Assembly: GCA_037043455.1 (NCBI GenBank)
Contig: JAWPHD010005089.1
Coordinates: 62,001 to 126,000, forward strand
Source: Cyrtodaria siliqua
Taxonomy: Eukaryota > Mollusca > Bivalvia > Adapedonta > Hiatellidae
Direction of reading: 5' to 3'
DNA length: 64,000 nucleotides
The notes beneath the pieces are model-generated. The model was not told the DNA's origin. It did not search any database and was given only the letters and a program-made list of their open reading frames with translations. Positions 34,911 to 46,530 of this stretch are shown one piece after another (the stretch's first letter is position 1; each line of letters opens with the position of its first letter). A program made the translations under genes and the position numbers.

Positions 34911-36439
34911 TCCAAAAACACGCCTTCAAAACACAAAACAAATTCATTATTACAAAGCAGCTAAAATACAAAGAAGCTACAATACAAACGAGATACAATA
35001 CAAAGGAGCTACATTATAAGAAACGTGGGTGTTTCTAAGAAAATGTTATCTCATGCTAGTGATTATATGATATACTTTCACAATTTCAAGCATTTATGAT
35101 AATATTCAAATCTGTGATATAAGAAACATTGTGATAATATGTGGTACATTCTATGTGATATCATTCTGAACATGTATGCTTATTATAAAACTGTGATTAT
35201 TGTCTATATATGTATCTTTAACCAGAAATAAAATGAAATTTAGTTTAGTTTAAACATATTTATTTTACATCGATTGCGAAACAAGTTCTTGCAATTTAGA
35301 TTAATCATTTTCACTGGCTACCTTGGTAGAACCAGTACTAAGCAATGTGGATTAATTAATGAAATGTAGATTAAATATTTAATATCAAGTATAGTATTTT
35401 CACAAATTTTCATTTGGTACGTTATGACTTGTAGTTGGATGAATTCGTTGGAAAAGAATTGAAAACACTAAGCTATAAAAAAGATTAGGTCAATGACTGT
35501 AATTGCTATCGTTTAGATAAAAATGCCGATGCAAGCCCAATTCTGTCCAATGAAGGCTTGTAAAGGGCCACACAGGCCTAATGGTAGCCGATGGTATTTG
35601 TCGATATTGGGCCATTCTTGATGTCGGATTGTGCCTACATCACCAACCATTGCCAAGCTAGCTGGAAGAATGTAACTTTATGTATGTATCACGAAGAAGG
35701 CGATAAAAGCCGAAATCGCTCGATATAATTGTGTTGGATTAAGAGCTGTTTGGTTGTTAATTTGTCTCATAATTATCTTTTTAAATACCTATCTTTCTGG
35801 AATCCTCTGTGATCCAGTGCTCCGTAAAGGGTCTTTTTAGATGTATTCTTTATACTTTTCTTTTCCGTATATATTATATGTATAAGAAAAAAAAAGTAAC
35901 AAAATATATGAGAAAACATGGTCCTATAGAAATCACAGACGCAATGGCACCGTTGGTCCTCACTGTACCACAAGAGCAAATTAAGTTAAAATATTTTGTA
36001 TTTTTTTCAAAGATGGCCGACCAATAGTTCTTAAATCGATTTTGTGTACACAACCTTTTTAGTTTGTTTTTGTTTTTGTTTTTAGTTGTCTGAATACCCG
36101 ACATTAACAACTCGTCTAGTGCTGAGGACTGTGTTACACATTTCGGAAATCTTTGTGGTTGGTAAGGTTGCTTCTCCGAAGCATACGTGATATATTTCTA
36201 TAACTGAATGACATGGGCCCGTTTTATTAAACAATACGACAATGTTGATCGTAGGCCAACTTCGTTAATGCCTTACTGTGAATAACACTTTACAAATAAA
36301 CGTGATTTAATTTTATTTGCTTTTACATAAGCTGTTTCTGCACTGCCTGCACAAATCATTAGGTATAACCGTGTGGACGATTCTAAAAATGTCTACAGGG
36401 CCCAGGTAACTAATAAGCAAACCATATGCAACGTTACAC
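34911..36439. other. No gene; possible retroelement 3' tail
   Basis: Near 35690, GAAGAAGGCGATAAAAGCC followed by GAAATCGC resembles the small stem seen near the 3' ends of some retroelements, but nothing else supports an element. Short open frames around 35773-36110 overlap on both strands without motifs. Confidence 0.35.
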
Positions 36440-37985
36440 GGAAAAGGTTATAAGTTCAACAGGAAGAGTATCATTCACAGAATACAGTCACTCCAACACG
36501 TATTACAAAGCAAATGTGATTCAAAAAGTACATCACAAAATATAAGGGTTGACAACAGGGGTAACGCCTTGGAACGGTCAGTGGCAAAAGGGATCACCGG
36601 GGAGTTTAAACCGGTTCAAGAGTGCACCAAACCTCACTCATGCCCTGTCATCATCCCTAAACAACAGGACAGTGTAAATAATCCCCGCTGAGGTAACCCC
36701 TTACATTAGAGAAAGCGTAGATAGGTGTTATAAGAAAATACACAGATATATTCATGCATATAAGAAATAAGTTAAACATAAGCAGCTAATCATATATGTA
36801 CTCGATGACTTGTCCGAAGTCGGAGCATCAAGGGGAAAACGGAGTGAAGGACATTCATCAAGCGGTACCCGTCTTAAAGGATTTAGAAACACGTTGTCAT
36901 AAGAGTCAACCACCCGTCCGGTCGTTGCACAATCAAAGTGGAAAGCATAGTTGCAAACTGTAGAAAGGTTCACAACTAAGCATAGTGCGCCGCAGAATAC
37001 TTCAGTGGTAACCTCTGTTTATAAATGTTCTAATAATATTAATAAATAACTCATGCAAATGATCACGACCGATAATCTTCCTAAGGTTGTAAATCACATC
37101 TCCATAAAAGATGGGTTGTGATAAACCTTGTCGCAGAAGTGTTTTAAGATTGCTATTGTATTTGTCGAGCAGATCAGTGTTACGATAATACAACTTAGAA
37201 AATGTCTTACGTAACTTATGGTAACGGTAACCCTGTTGGAGGATTTTTTCGGTAATGTTAAGATTACGAAGGTTGAAGTCCTCAACACGGCTACAAGCTT
37301 TGGCAAAACGAATTAACTAAGAAATAATCACGCCATAAGAAGCAGTATTGGGGATGTCCCCATCCAAATGTGGATAATTAACAATAGCGTAATCATCTCT
37401 CATATCATTAATTTTAGTTATTACTACTCCATTTGCAACAGAAAAATGTAAATCAAGAAAACGGAGCGATAGAATCCGAAACGTTAGCTTTATTGAGTTT
37501 TAGTTCTGGAGGATAAATGTTAAGAACCATAGAAGAAAATAAAGGATTATCCAAATTAAGTACATCATCCAGATAGCGTCAGGTGTTATTAAAATCGTCG
37601 ATGACATCAGCTTGTGTATCTGGAGAAAGTCCTAACAAAAAGTCACGTTCGTAGCAATATAAAAAACAAATCTGCGATAAGGGGTGCAATAAGAATGATA
37701 GTGGTTCACAGATTTGTTGTCAAGTCCATAAAGTGTAACCGTCTGGATCACTGTTGGTAACAAATGCTCTAGTGTTGTTACAGACTAAAAAAGTAGTTCA
37801 CAGTCGAAAGTTTTTATATAAGAGCTATTAGTTTTTCTTTTATAAGGTTATGCGTTAAAGTAGTGTAAAGTGTAGAAAAGTAGATAATGATGACATTTGA
37901 GGTAGATTACGTAGTTCGTTAGGACGGTTTTAATAAACTCACAATCTCGGAGAGAACATTAATATTGCCAACGACACACACAGGT
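36440..37985 (-). mobile_element. PLE subfamily II, longest copy
   Basis: It runs from the tail variant TTCAACAGGAAGAGTATCAT through the 3' region, the post-RT part and the RT to near motif A, where homology fades at about 37950. The YLDD box is intact in the minus frame near 37565-37580 (RYLDDVLNLDNP). Many frameshifts. It differs throughout from subfamily I. Confidence 0.75.
36752..37193 (-). pseudogene. PLE-II post-RT and C-terminal fragments
   Basis: The upstream frame (37002-37193) reads YYRNTDLLDKYNSNLKTLL and PIFYGDVIYNLRKIIGRDHL. After a break the next (36752-36973) has STVCNYAFHFDCATTGRVVD. They match the C-terminal words of the family. A shift and stops separate them. Confidence 0.6.
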
Positions 37986-38859
37986 CTCACACCTCTATTT
38001 TCTTCCCTGAAAGAGACAAAAGGAAAGCAGAAAATAATTCTACACACATCCAGCTAGATATTGTGGCTAACTGATTATATTATTGTTTTAAATTACTGGT
38101 TTAATTCGAGGTTCAGACGAACACTTTAAAAGATGTGAATTTAAATTGCCCGCACATTCATGGTAATACTCAGAAGAACAGTCGTGTTTGTTTGGGAGAT
38201 CTTAGCATGAATTATACATATATGAAGACAAATATTGGGACTAAAATGCATTTTGACATAACATGCAATTGGTAGTATCAACATTCAAATCCCACCTCCG
38301 CCCTATGGTGTTAATGGACCAAACTTCCAAACTCTATTGTTGTACGTGAGTCTGCAAACATGTTTTAGAGAATAATTGTCAAATCTGAAATACAGATACT
38401 ATAGCTCGGCTCTGTAATTACAGACCAGTTGTATATCAGAATATTAATTGTATTAAGCGACTTAGTTGCATGTTCTACTGTATTTATCTTGATTGTTCTT
38501 TACAAATACAAGACATAATGCATTGATTGTGACACTATACGTCTACCGGAGACCCATTATGATAGCAACTTAATCATCGTGCACTGAAAGTACCAAACAA
38601 GCATTAGGCAGGCAATTCATGCAAATGGTCGTTTACTGTTACAGTCACTTTTAACAATCTTTGAGTAATATCACGAAGGTGTCTGTAGCTGTCATCTCAA
38701 TCCTAGAACTACGATAGATATGCTGAACGTTAAGCAGGTGAGCTTCTTATTGCAAGTCTTTGGTATGACCCGTCGGTGGTTGAACCCACGACCCACTCAT
38801 ACGACGCACTATGGTATACAGAAGCAGTTATAAACGTAGTATGGACAGCGAAAACGGCG
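37986..38859. other. No gene or recognised element
   Basis: No motif or match to other parts of the window recognised. It lies between the PLE-II copy and the partial third copy of the duplicated segment. Confidence 0.4.
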
Positions 38860-39520
38860 TTACTACTTCCGGAGAATTTAAACTGATTGATAAATCACAT
38901 GTTTCATTTCGATGTTATCACACCATAATACCCTCCTCTAAATTACGTACATGGTGTTCAAGGTAATAGAAGCACGGTTAGAACTTCACTTAAAAAAATA
39001 TACTATTCTGTTACACCGACATATTTGAAATATATGTATATTTCTTATGTTCCCAAATACCATGTCAATGCCACTAACCACATGTTGGTTCCGGCAAAAT
39101 GGCGTTCAGAGTATGTGTGAAATGAGATAAACGTAACGCAATATACAGAATACAAGTTGGTTTATATTGTATTACTCCGAGAACGTTGCAGACAATGACT
39201 ACGACTAATGTACAATTCTGACACAAATTCAATTTCCCAGACAAACGCGGGTTCGTAGCATTGTGCAGCGAATACAGTAATAATGCGATTTCGCACTTTT
39301 TGTGCTCACATCGATTGAAAGATGTCATGCGTTTGCTTCTTCGGGAATTTTAGACAAATAGCCTATGTTTTTGATATACATGTACTCATCACAGAACAAA
39401 ATGTGTTCTATGATATTACACATTACATTGATATCTTAAACATACAATTTAATAAAATATGGATAGCATAAGCGGCTCGTGTCTCTTAGTGGTTGACAAA
39501 TAGCCATTCATAGCTTAAAT
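38860..39520. repeat. Partial third copy of the duplicated segment
   Basis: It matches 11700-12880 and 48890-49990 with more divergence: TTCCGGAGAATT, TGTGAAATGAGATAAACGTA, GCAGACAATGACTACGA, AATAATGCGATTTCGCAC. Confidence 0.65.
39074..39328 (-). pseudogene. Short conserved frame of unknown nature (middle copy)
   Basis: KKCEIALLLYSL, then VVVIVCNVLGVIQY and LRLSHFTHTLN. A one-base deletion (CAAACGCG against CAAAACGCG) shifts the middle part compared with the copy at 49558-49875. No family recognised. Confidence 0.3.
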
Positions 39521-39524
39521 GTAT

Positions 39525-40660
39525 GAATACACCATCATGAGTAGGCAGTTTGTCCTCATTGAGTTGCTGGAAACATGTAAATGGGGCTTAGATGTGAATA
39601 TATGATCTGTGCTGGTATTTGTCCTCATTGAGTTATTGAAAACATGTAAATGGATTTTAGATGTGAACAAACGGTCTTTAGCGGTAGTTGTCCTCATTGA
39701 GATGCTGAAAACATACGAGCAGTTTCTCGTGGGTTTAAGGCATGAATTGGCAATGTGTCCTGATTTAGTTGCTGGAAACTTTCTGATAGTTCCTCGTGGG
39801 TTTAAGGTATGAGTAAACGATCTGCATTGAATGTGTGTCAACCTTGAGTCGCTGTAAAATATAAAATATAAATATCAATTCATCATGTGACTCGATATCT
39901 TTTCTTACTTATGTTGCGAGAATAATAGTTATTTATTAGTTTAAAATATGGATACACGGAAGAATTTGAAGTGTGTCCTCATTGATTTGGAAACATGTAA
40001 TTGGTCCCTCATTTCCTGTTCGACTTTTATAGTTCTTTTAAGGAATATACTATCTGCATCGGAAGATTTTTCTCATGGAGTTGCTAAAACTGTTAAATAG
40101 TCACTCATGATATACGGTACTCTGAATCAGTACTTTGTCCTCCCTGAGCTTCTGGGAACTGCTAAATATTCCCTCTAGATTTAGAGTAAAGCCATACCTT
40201 CTGAATCCGTAGTGTGTTCCCTTTGAGTTGCTAAAGAATGTTAAATAAAGTGTTCGTCTTAATTTTAGGTATAGACACACCCTCTGAATCAATAGTTTGT
40301 CCTTTCTGAGTTGCTAAAACCTGTTAAATATTATCTTATGTTTGAAGGTATGGATATACCCACAAAATCAGTAGTGTGTATCCTCTCAGTTTCCTCATCC
40401 TGTTAACTATTCTTGCATTACTTATACTCTAAATCAGTAGTTTGTCTCATCTGAGTCGCTGAAAACTGTTAAATAGTTCCTCCTATTTAGGATATGAATA
40501 TACTCTCTAAATCAGTAGTTCGTCCTCGCTAAGTTGCTGAACACTGTTACATATTCTCCCATAATGTGCTCTATAAGTTAGTTGTTTGTCTAATCTGAGT
40601 TGCTGAAAACTCTTAAATAGGTCCTCAGGACTTTAGGTATTGAACCGAATCATAAAGCAT
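39525..40660. repeat. Degenerate minisatellite, about 15 units of 60-90 bp
   Basis: Units share AGTTTGTCCTC, TGAGTTGCTG, AAAC-TGTTAAATAG, TTCCTC and TTTAGGTATG-ATATAC. Length and spelling vary strongly, so it is old. Short versions lie at 12880-13480 and 49990-50220. No coding content. Confidence 0.75.
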
Positions 40661-40980
40661 AGAGCCTGCGAAATTTGGTGTTTTTGTTACCTTTGATCGT
40701 AGATAAGATTGATTTTATGACTCGTAGCAACTAGTAAACACACCTGTAGCAGTTTCAAGTGGCATTGTTAATCACATATAGTGACATAATAGCTGTAAGC
40801 TTAAGCACTGTTCAAACAGTAAGTTGTAAAAATAAGACGGCACATGACATAATAACATATACGCTTGATGTTCATTTAAACATTGCCATGTCTTCTTAAA
40901 GGATTACATATTCATCAGGTACATTATATAAATTATAAGCATGGTTCGAAACAAAAACGAGTACAGAAGTACAGCGATCG
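40661..40980. other. No gene or recognised element
   Basis: Nothing supported before the tandem 1.3-kb duplication starts near 40981. Confidence 0.4.
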
Positions 40981-41746
40981 CGTCAGTTTTATTTGTGCCC
41001 GCATATAATAATCATGTCTCCATTTCGTGATATTTGTTTTATACTACAGTTGTTGTCAAAACCGAATTAACTCCTTTTTGGTTTGTTTTGTTGTTGTTTG
41101 TATGTAATATCTACATCACGCTGTGTATTACATAAAAACAAAGCTAACACATACAAGAACAAAATACAGTCACGGAGAACATGTCTTTTATTTCTAAAGG
41201 AAAACATACGGAAACATAGATTCATGCACTTGAGTGTTATTTTGCTGTTTCTGCTTTTTTAATTGTCAATTATACTGCGATTATTTTGACTGCTGTACGA
41301 AATTCATTTAAGAGTGTATTGTCGTGATGTTATCGATGTAAATGAATGAACACAAAAATATACTCACGATTGAGAAAAATATGTCCTCATAATCGAACAC
41401 AGCAGGAAATTATCTGTTATCTTATAGTGGATACATTTTGTATCAATAAGTCATGATTTTGATTGTAGTTCCAACCAAATTGCAATGCGTAAGCATACAG
41501 AGGTGTGGCATATTTACTACGTATTCCGAGTTTAGAACAAGCGCAATTATCTATAGCAAACAGGGTATTTTATCTGGCGCAACAATTTAACAACTTAAAA
41601 CTAAAGATACACATGAAAAACACATATATATGAACAGATAAATAATATGTACTTTCCTTAAGCAGGTATTGAATACAAATGTATATGCTTGGATAAAAAT
41701 CGCAGATGCTTATTTCAAAGTAACCGTGTTTTTTTCTGTCATGCAA
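40981..41746. repeat. Tandem duplication unit 1, left part
   Basis: Almost identical to 45868-46520 (AATCATGTCTCCATTTCGTG, TTGTTTGTATGTAATATC, ACATTTTGTATCAATAAGTC). The unit continues at 45176 after a PLE insertion. Confidence 0.85.
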
Positions 41747-42236
41747 AGGAATATAAAAAGATCGGACAGGGAAAGTAGCATTCAAGGAGAACAGTCAACC
41801 ACAAAACACAGAAACAAACATGCAAACAGACAAACAAGACGGCAAAAGTAATAATAAAAGTAAACGACATAACAAACACAAAAGGGTTGACAATAGGGCT
41901 ACCGCCGCGGCAAAGTAGGCCACTGGGGTTTAAACCGGTTCTAGGGTGCACCAAACCTCAAACTTACCCCACTGTCATCCCATTAAAACAGTACAGTGTA
42001 AATAAAGAAATCTCCGCCATGATCTAATCTCTAACCAACATGGCAGCATCAATAGGCAATATAAGTAAAACACAAATATGCTCGTGTAAATATAATACAA
42101 AAAAACAATAGCCTAGAAAATCACGATGAAGGTACTCAGTGACTTGGCAGAAGCCAGAGCAACAAGAGAATAAACCATTAAGGGCACGACAGGAAAGATC
42201 ATAGACAAACATCAAACGCCACCGTCTTAATGGACT

Positions 42237-42554
42237 TTAGGTAGGCGTCATCATAGGGTCCACATCCTGTCCGGTCATCGTACAATTAAAGAGGTAAGCA
42301 TAGTGGCGAACTATAAAAGGGTCCACAATCAAGCATGCAGTACGTTGCAAAATGATAGGGTCATAACCTCTTTTGATAAACGTTTTGACAAGTTTAACAA
42401 AGATAGTATGAAAGTGATCATGACCAAGAATTTTACGAATTTCATAAATCACATCACCATAGAAGTCAGGTTGTGATAGTCCTTGTCGCAAAAGAGTCCC
42501 TAAATTTCTTTTATATTTGGAAAGAAAATCAGGGTTACGATAAAAAAAGTGCAA
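42237..42554 (-). pseudogene. PLE polyprotein C-terminal part (copy F)
   Basis: The most complete version of the C-terminal words: FYRNPDFLSKYKRNLGTLL, LSQPDFYGDVIYEIRKILG, FVKLVKTFIKRGYDPIIL, QRTACLIVDPFIVRHYAYL and FNCTMTGQDVDPMM. The function of this post-RT region is not known to me. The 105 codons stay open, but the rest of the element is broken. Confidence 0.7.
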
Positions 42555-42605
42555 AGGTTTTACGAAGTTTATGGTAACGGTAGCCCTGATTGAGTAGCTG
42601 TTTAG

Positions 42606-42980
42606 TTATACAAAGATTACGAATATTAAAGTCCTCAACTCGAGTACAAGCTCTAGAAAAACGAATACGTTAAGACACATACACCCCATAAGAACATCCC
42701 CATCCAAGTGGGGGTAATTAACAATGTCAAAATTAAAATCATCTCTCTTGTCATAGATTTTGCTAATTATTTCACCATTTTCAATCGAGAGATCTAAATC
42801 AAGAAAAGAAGCGTTATTATCAGATGTATTAGCTTTATTAAGCTGAAGTTCTTTAGGATAAATATTATCAACCATAGTTGAAAAGAAAGGGTTTTCATTG
42901 TTCAGTATGTCATCCAGATACCGAGAGGAGTCATTAAAAGCTTCAATAACATCTGCCTGCGTATCTGGTGAAAGACTCAA
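42606..42980 (-). pseudogene. PLE RT fragment with YLDD (copy F)
   Basis: SPDTQADVIEAFNDSSRYLD is followed by DILNNENPFF (motif C, catalytic Asp pair), then LDLDLSIENGEIISKIYDK and RDDFNFDIVNYPHLDGD. After LDGD the frame shifts, where other copies read VP-ATSYGVYISQLIRFAR. It is continuous in sense with 42977-43204 upstream. Confidence 0.75.
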
Positions 42981-43204
42981 ATGAAATCTCTTTCATAACA
43001 AAATAAAAACAAATCTACGACAAGTGGTGCACAGTTCGTACCCATAGGGATACTAACAATTTGTATATTAACGGTGGTACCATACCTGACGAAAATATTA
43101 TCTAATAGGAAGATGAGTGCTTCACAAACTTCATAGCAAGTCCATATAGTATAATTGTCTAAACTGCCGATAGTAAAAAACGCTTTAATAGTATTACATG
43201 CCAA
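42977..43204 (-). pseudogene. PLE RT fragment with motif B (copy F)
   Basis: EALIFLLDNIFVRYGTTV, then IPMGTNCAPLVVDLFLFCYE, which is RT motif B. It overlaps the next fragment by four bases in another frame, so a frameshift separates B from C. Confidence 0.75.
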
Positions 43205-43329
43205 AAATGTAGTATTTTCTCTAGCGAATGTTTTTTGAATAAGAGAAATTAGCTTGTCTTTAATAAGGTGATGTGATAACGTTGTATATAGTGTAGAGAA
43301 GTCTTAAGTACTTATTGATGAAACTTGAC

Positions 43330-43948
43330 CTTAATCAGGAAGTTCGTCAGAAAAGGATGTAACCCTTTAATTTTACAGCGCACTGCATGTTTAGTGATTG
43401 ACCCCTCTACAGTGAGTCATTACGCTTCACTTTTCATTTGTGCGATGACTGGACTACCTCTTGGGACTCTATGATTGTTCCTACTGAAACTAAGGGAGGT
43501 GGGTGCATAAGCTTTCGTCCCTCGAGTTTTCTGGTCGTACCCTAGATTGGTTTTCTCTTTAGCTGCAACTACTATGGTTGTTCAGTACGATTCTGGATAC
43601 ATCCTGAGATGTTTCTTATTTTTTTGTATGTGTTTCTTTAGTTAGTTTCTTTATTGTTAGAGAATTCATTTTGATGGGATGTAGTTTTGTTTACACTGTC
43701 TTGTCTATTTGGGCGCTGAAGACAGGATAAATACCGAGGATTGTGCGCATATAAAATCGATTCAAGCTAACCAGTAGGCCGTATTGCCTACTGACCGTTC
43801 CAAGTCGGTAAACCTGTCTTCACCACCATTTCTGTTGTTTTTTGTCTCCTTCATTGTATTTTCAAGTCCTTGTTTGCAGTACAGTGCGGGCCTACGATGC
43901 CATTGCGTTCGGTCTCTGTGGTTTCTATAGGACCCTATATCTCATTTT
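43330..43948 (+). mobile_element. PLE subfamily III inserted in copy F
   Basis: It starts in the post-RT part (AATCAGGAAGTTCGTCAG, then CAGCGCACTGCATGTTTAG) and runs to the 3' terminus GGACCCTATATCTC. It is opposite in orientation to its host. The host resumes at TTATTGAAAATTGTATC, which continues the RT sequence seen uninterrupted at 52290-52300. Confidence 0.8.
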
Positions 43949-44050
43949 TCTTTATTGAAAATTGTATCAAGAACGTCTCCTGAATTTTTTATAGACCAAA
44001 ATAAATTAATCCCAGGGTTTTCATAAGTTTTATCACAATATAGTTTAACG

Positions 44051-44545
44051 AAGAGTATGATAATGGACCTTTGGAAACGGCCGAGCACGACACATACGAA
44101 ATATTGCAGTCTCGGTTTGATTGAGACTGTTCATGAGCGGTAGTGAAATATGCTAGCTACCGCTCACGCCCTCTAGCCCCGGGTTGAGCAGAGCTCAATA
44201 TTCATAAAATCAATAGCACACAATTTTAACCATCCCGAAGATGGCATGCATACGGCGGTGGACATGGAGTTACATGCTTCCCTATGTCGTACGTCGTATG
44301 TATCTAGTAAAACTAAATGCCCCGAAAAGTGAAATAAACAAAATGGAATTCAGTTGGGAGCAGAGGTTATGAAGCCTGCGTATCACAAGTAACAGCCAAA
44401 CGACTAAATTAAAAAGCAGACAACATATCCTATAAGTGGTTAAACTATACCCAGAGCCTTTTATCGGCCGGAGTTGTGGAATCAACGATATAAGTATCGG
44501 GCTCAGCGATCTCCAAATATCGAATAAATAACAGTACTGATTGCA
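44051..44545 (+). mobile_element. Hairpin-rich 0.5-kb insertion element, copy 2
   Basis: Same element as 27076-27605. Hairpins are CAGTCTC / GAGACTG (44107-44129) and a perfect 10-bp TGAGCGGTAG / CTACCGCTCA (44134-44166). It lacks about 50 bases present in copy 1 and has 27 others (near 44389). It interrupts PLE copy F between RT motif A and the N-terminal domain; the host resumes at about 44568. Confidence 0.7.
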
Positions 44546-44851
44546 AGCGCGGGAGACGTTTTACTGCCTGTGATCTTTAACGGCAGTAAGACAAGAAGTT
44601 AAAAGTTTGGAGATGTTTGTTGTGGTGCAGGCACTAGCATTAGAAATAAAGCGAGCCTTATACGGATTTTTATGTAATTTAGGAATCCAGTACATGGTAG
44701 GCATTTTATTTTGCTTATCGTTTACACCAGCCTTGAAAGTAGTGCACCGAGTGATATGTGCGGAAACAACATCATCCTCAGTAGAATTAACTGGAGTATA
44801 CGAATTGGTGCTGCCGTGTTCCAGAGATAAAACATTGACGTAATGTAGGCG

Positions 44852-45175
44852 TCAAACAATAATTACATTATTAGCTACTTTATCTGCAGGAACTAAATCA
44901 AATTTATTATGAAATTCCTGAATTCCCGATTTTAAATTACGAAAGGAAAACCTAGGTCTCGGAGGTAGTAAAGAGGGGTTAGCATTATAAAAGTTAATAC
45001 GTGTATCTATAATTTTAAGAATTGACTTTTTCCAAGTAGAAAGCGAGTTTGGGTCCGCATGTTCTCTACGACACCATTTTATACTAAAATCTTCAATGGA
45101 GTGGGCGATCTGGCCACGACAGGCATTAAAATCAATAGTTGAAGGTAATCTATATTTCGGACCTTTCGAAAACAA
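44852..45175 (-). pseudogene. PLE N-terminal domain fragment (copy F)
   Basis: KGPKYRLPSTIDFNACRGQI, STWKKSILKIIDTRINFYNA and PPRPRFSFRNLKSGIQEFH lead to DLVPADKVANNVIIV, the start of the RT fingers. It matches 52696-53080. Homology ends at 45175, at the target duplication. Confidence 0.75.
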
Positions 45176-45191
45176 ATGCAAGTCGAATTAA

Positions 45192-45697
45192 AGCGGTTGA
45201 TGCACTATTTTCAAACAATATTTATTTAAAAGGGCTCTGACCTGACAACCTTAACAATAGCTGAACGAATAATCAAAATGCCATGAAAAATAAATCAGAT
45301 ATGACCTATTAAAAATTTGTAAAAAGCGCAAATGCAGGCGCCCATCTTGAAACGATGACGTCATCGCGTATTTTTACTATAAATGGCATATTGACAAACT
45401 ATATTATAAAGCAAAGAAAATCACTGCAAAGTTACGAGAAATAAACATACAGATGTATAATGTATAAATTGTATGCTTATTTTTCATTTCCACTGATTTC
45501 TTTGCTTTAAAAGACATTTTATCAATATGCCATATATGGTAAAAATGAGCTTTGACATCATCGTTCAAAGATAGCTGCCTTCATTTGTGTTTCTTTGCAA
45601 GTTTTCATTAGGTCATTCCTCCTTTATTTTCAGCTTTTTTCAAGTTTTTCAGAGCCCTTTGAAATAAACATAGTTCGCAAATAGTGCATCAACCCCT
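45192..45697. mobile_element. Foldback MITE, copy 1 (506 bp)
   Basis: Nearly the whole length is an imperfect palindrome with arms of about 250 bp. Termini are GGTTGATGCACTATTT and AAATAGTGCATCAACC, and TTAA flanks both ends (45188-45191, 45698-45701). The left arm has the perfect palindrome CGATGACGTCATCG (45353-45366), which includes a TGACGTCA CRE/ATF site; in the right arm it is mutated. There is no coding capacity. TTAA targets recall piggyBac, but the termini do not begin with CCC, so the superfamily is open. Confidence 0.75.
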
Positions 45698-45867
45698 TTA
45701 AAACTCGAAGGTTTTTCTAAGGTCTGGAATACATAATGACAATACTTTAGGATGGAACTGTTACAGTATGCATTTGATAATAACTCGCTACATTGGAGAG
45801 ATATGTAGAAGCGCTTGCACGGTCACAAAAAAAGCGCACTCTGTCAGCTGATAATAATGTGCACGCA

Positions 45868-46520
45868 TAGCATAATCATGTCTCCATTTCGTGATATTTG
45901 TTTTATACTACAGTTGTTGTCAAATCCGAATTAACTCCTTTTTGGTTTGTTTTGTTGTTGTTTGTATGTAATATCTACATCACGCGGTGTATTACATAAA
46001 AAACAAAGCTAACAGATACAAGAACAAAATACAATCACGGAGAACATGTCTTTTATTTCTAAAGGAAAACATACGGAAACATAGATTCATGCACTTGAGT
46101 GTTATTTTGCTGTTTCTGCTTTTTTAATTGTCAATTATACTGCGATTATTTTGACTGCTGTACGAAATTTATTTAAGAGTGTATTGTCGTATTGTATTGT
46201 GTATAATCGAACATAGCAGGTAATAATCTGTTATCTTATAGTTGGTACATTTTGTATCAATAAGTCATGATTTTGATTGTAGTTTCAACTAAATTGCAAT
46301 GCGTAAGCATGCAGAGGTGTGGCATATTTACTTTGAATTCCGAGTTTACAACAAGCGCAATTATCTATAGCAAACAAAGATAAACATGAAAAACACATAT
46401 ATATGAACATATAAATAATATGTATTTTCCTTAAGCAGGTATTGAATTCAAAATGTATATGCTTGGATAAAAATCGCAGATGCTTATTTCAAAGTAACCG
46501 TGTTTTTTTCTGTCATGCAA
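45868..46520. repeat. Tandem duplication unit 2, left part (empty PLE site)
   Basis: The counterpart of 40981-41746. It runs without interruption through CTGTCATGCAAGTCGGATTA at 46510-46529, the sequence before PLE copy F inserted. Confidence 0.85.
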
Positions 46521-46530
46521 GTCGGATTAA

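Larger units (their letters stand above)
41747..45175 (-). mobile_element. PLE copy F, 5'-truncated, with two nested insertions
   Basis: Flanked by ATGCAA on both sides (41741-41746 and 45176-45181). The unoccupied site is preserved in the neighbouring duplicate at 46515-46520. On the minus strand it has the N-terminal domain (44852-45175), RT motif B (GIPMGTN-like, about 43035), YLDD (about 42920) and the post-RT part (42237-42554), then the 3' region. Truncation removed the endonuclease. It is interrupted by a subfamily III copy at 43330-43948 and by the 0.5-kb hairpin element at 44051-44545. Confidence 0.85.

Noticed and set aside
35600..35760. 3' end of a LINE or PLE, from GAAGAAGGC...GCCGAAATCGC
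   Set aside because: Only one short motif; no coding remnant, tail repeat or second copy in the window.
44607..44843. Plus-strand 78-codon frame
   Set aside because: Antisense shadow of PLE copy F between RT fingers and the N-terminal domain.
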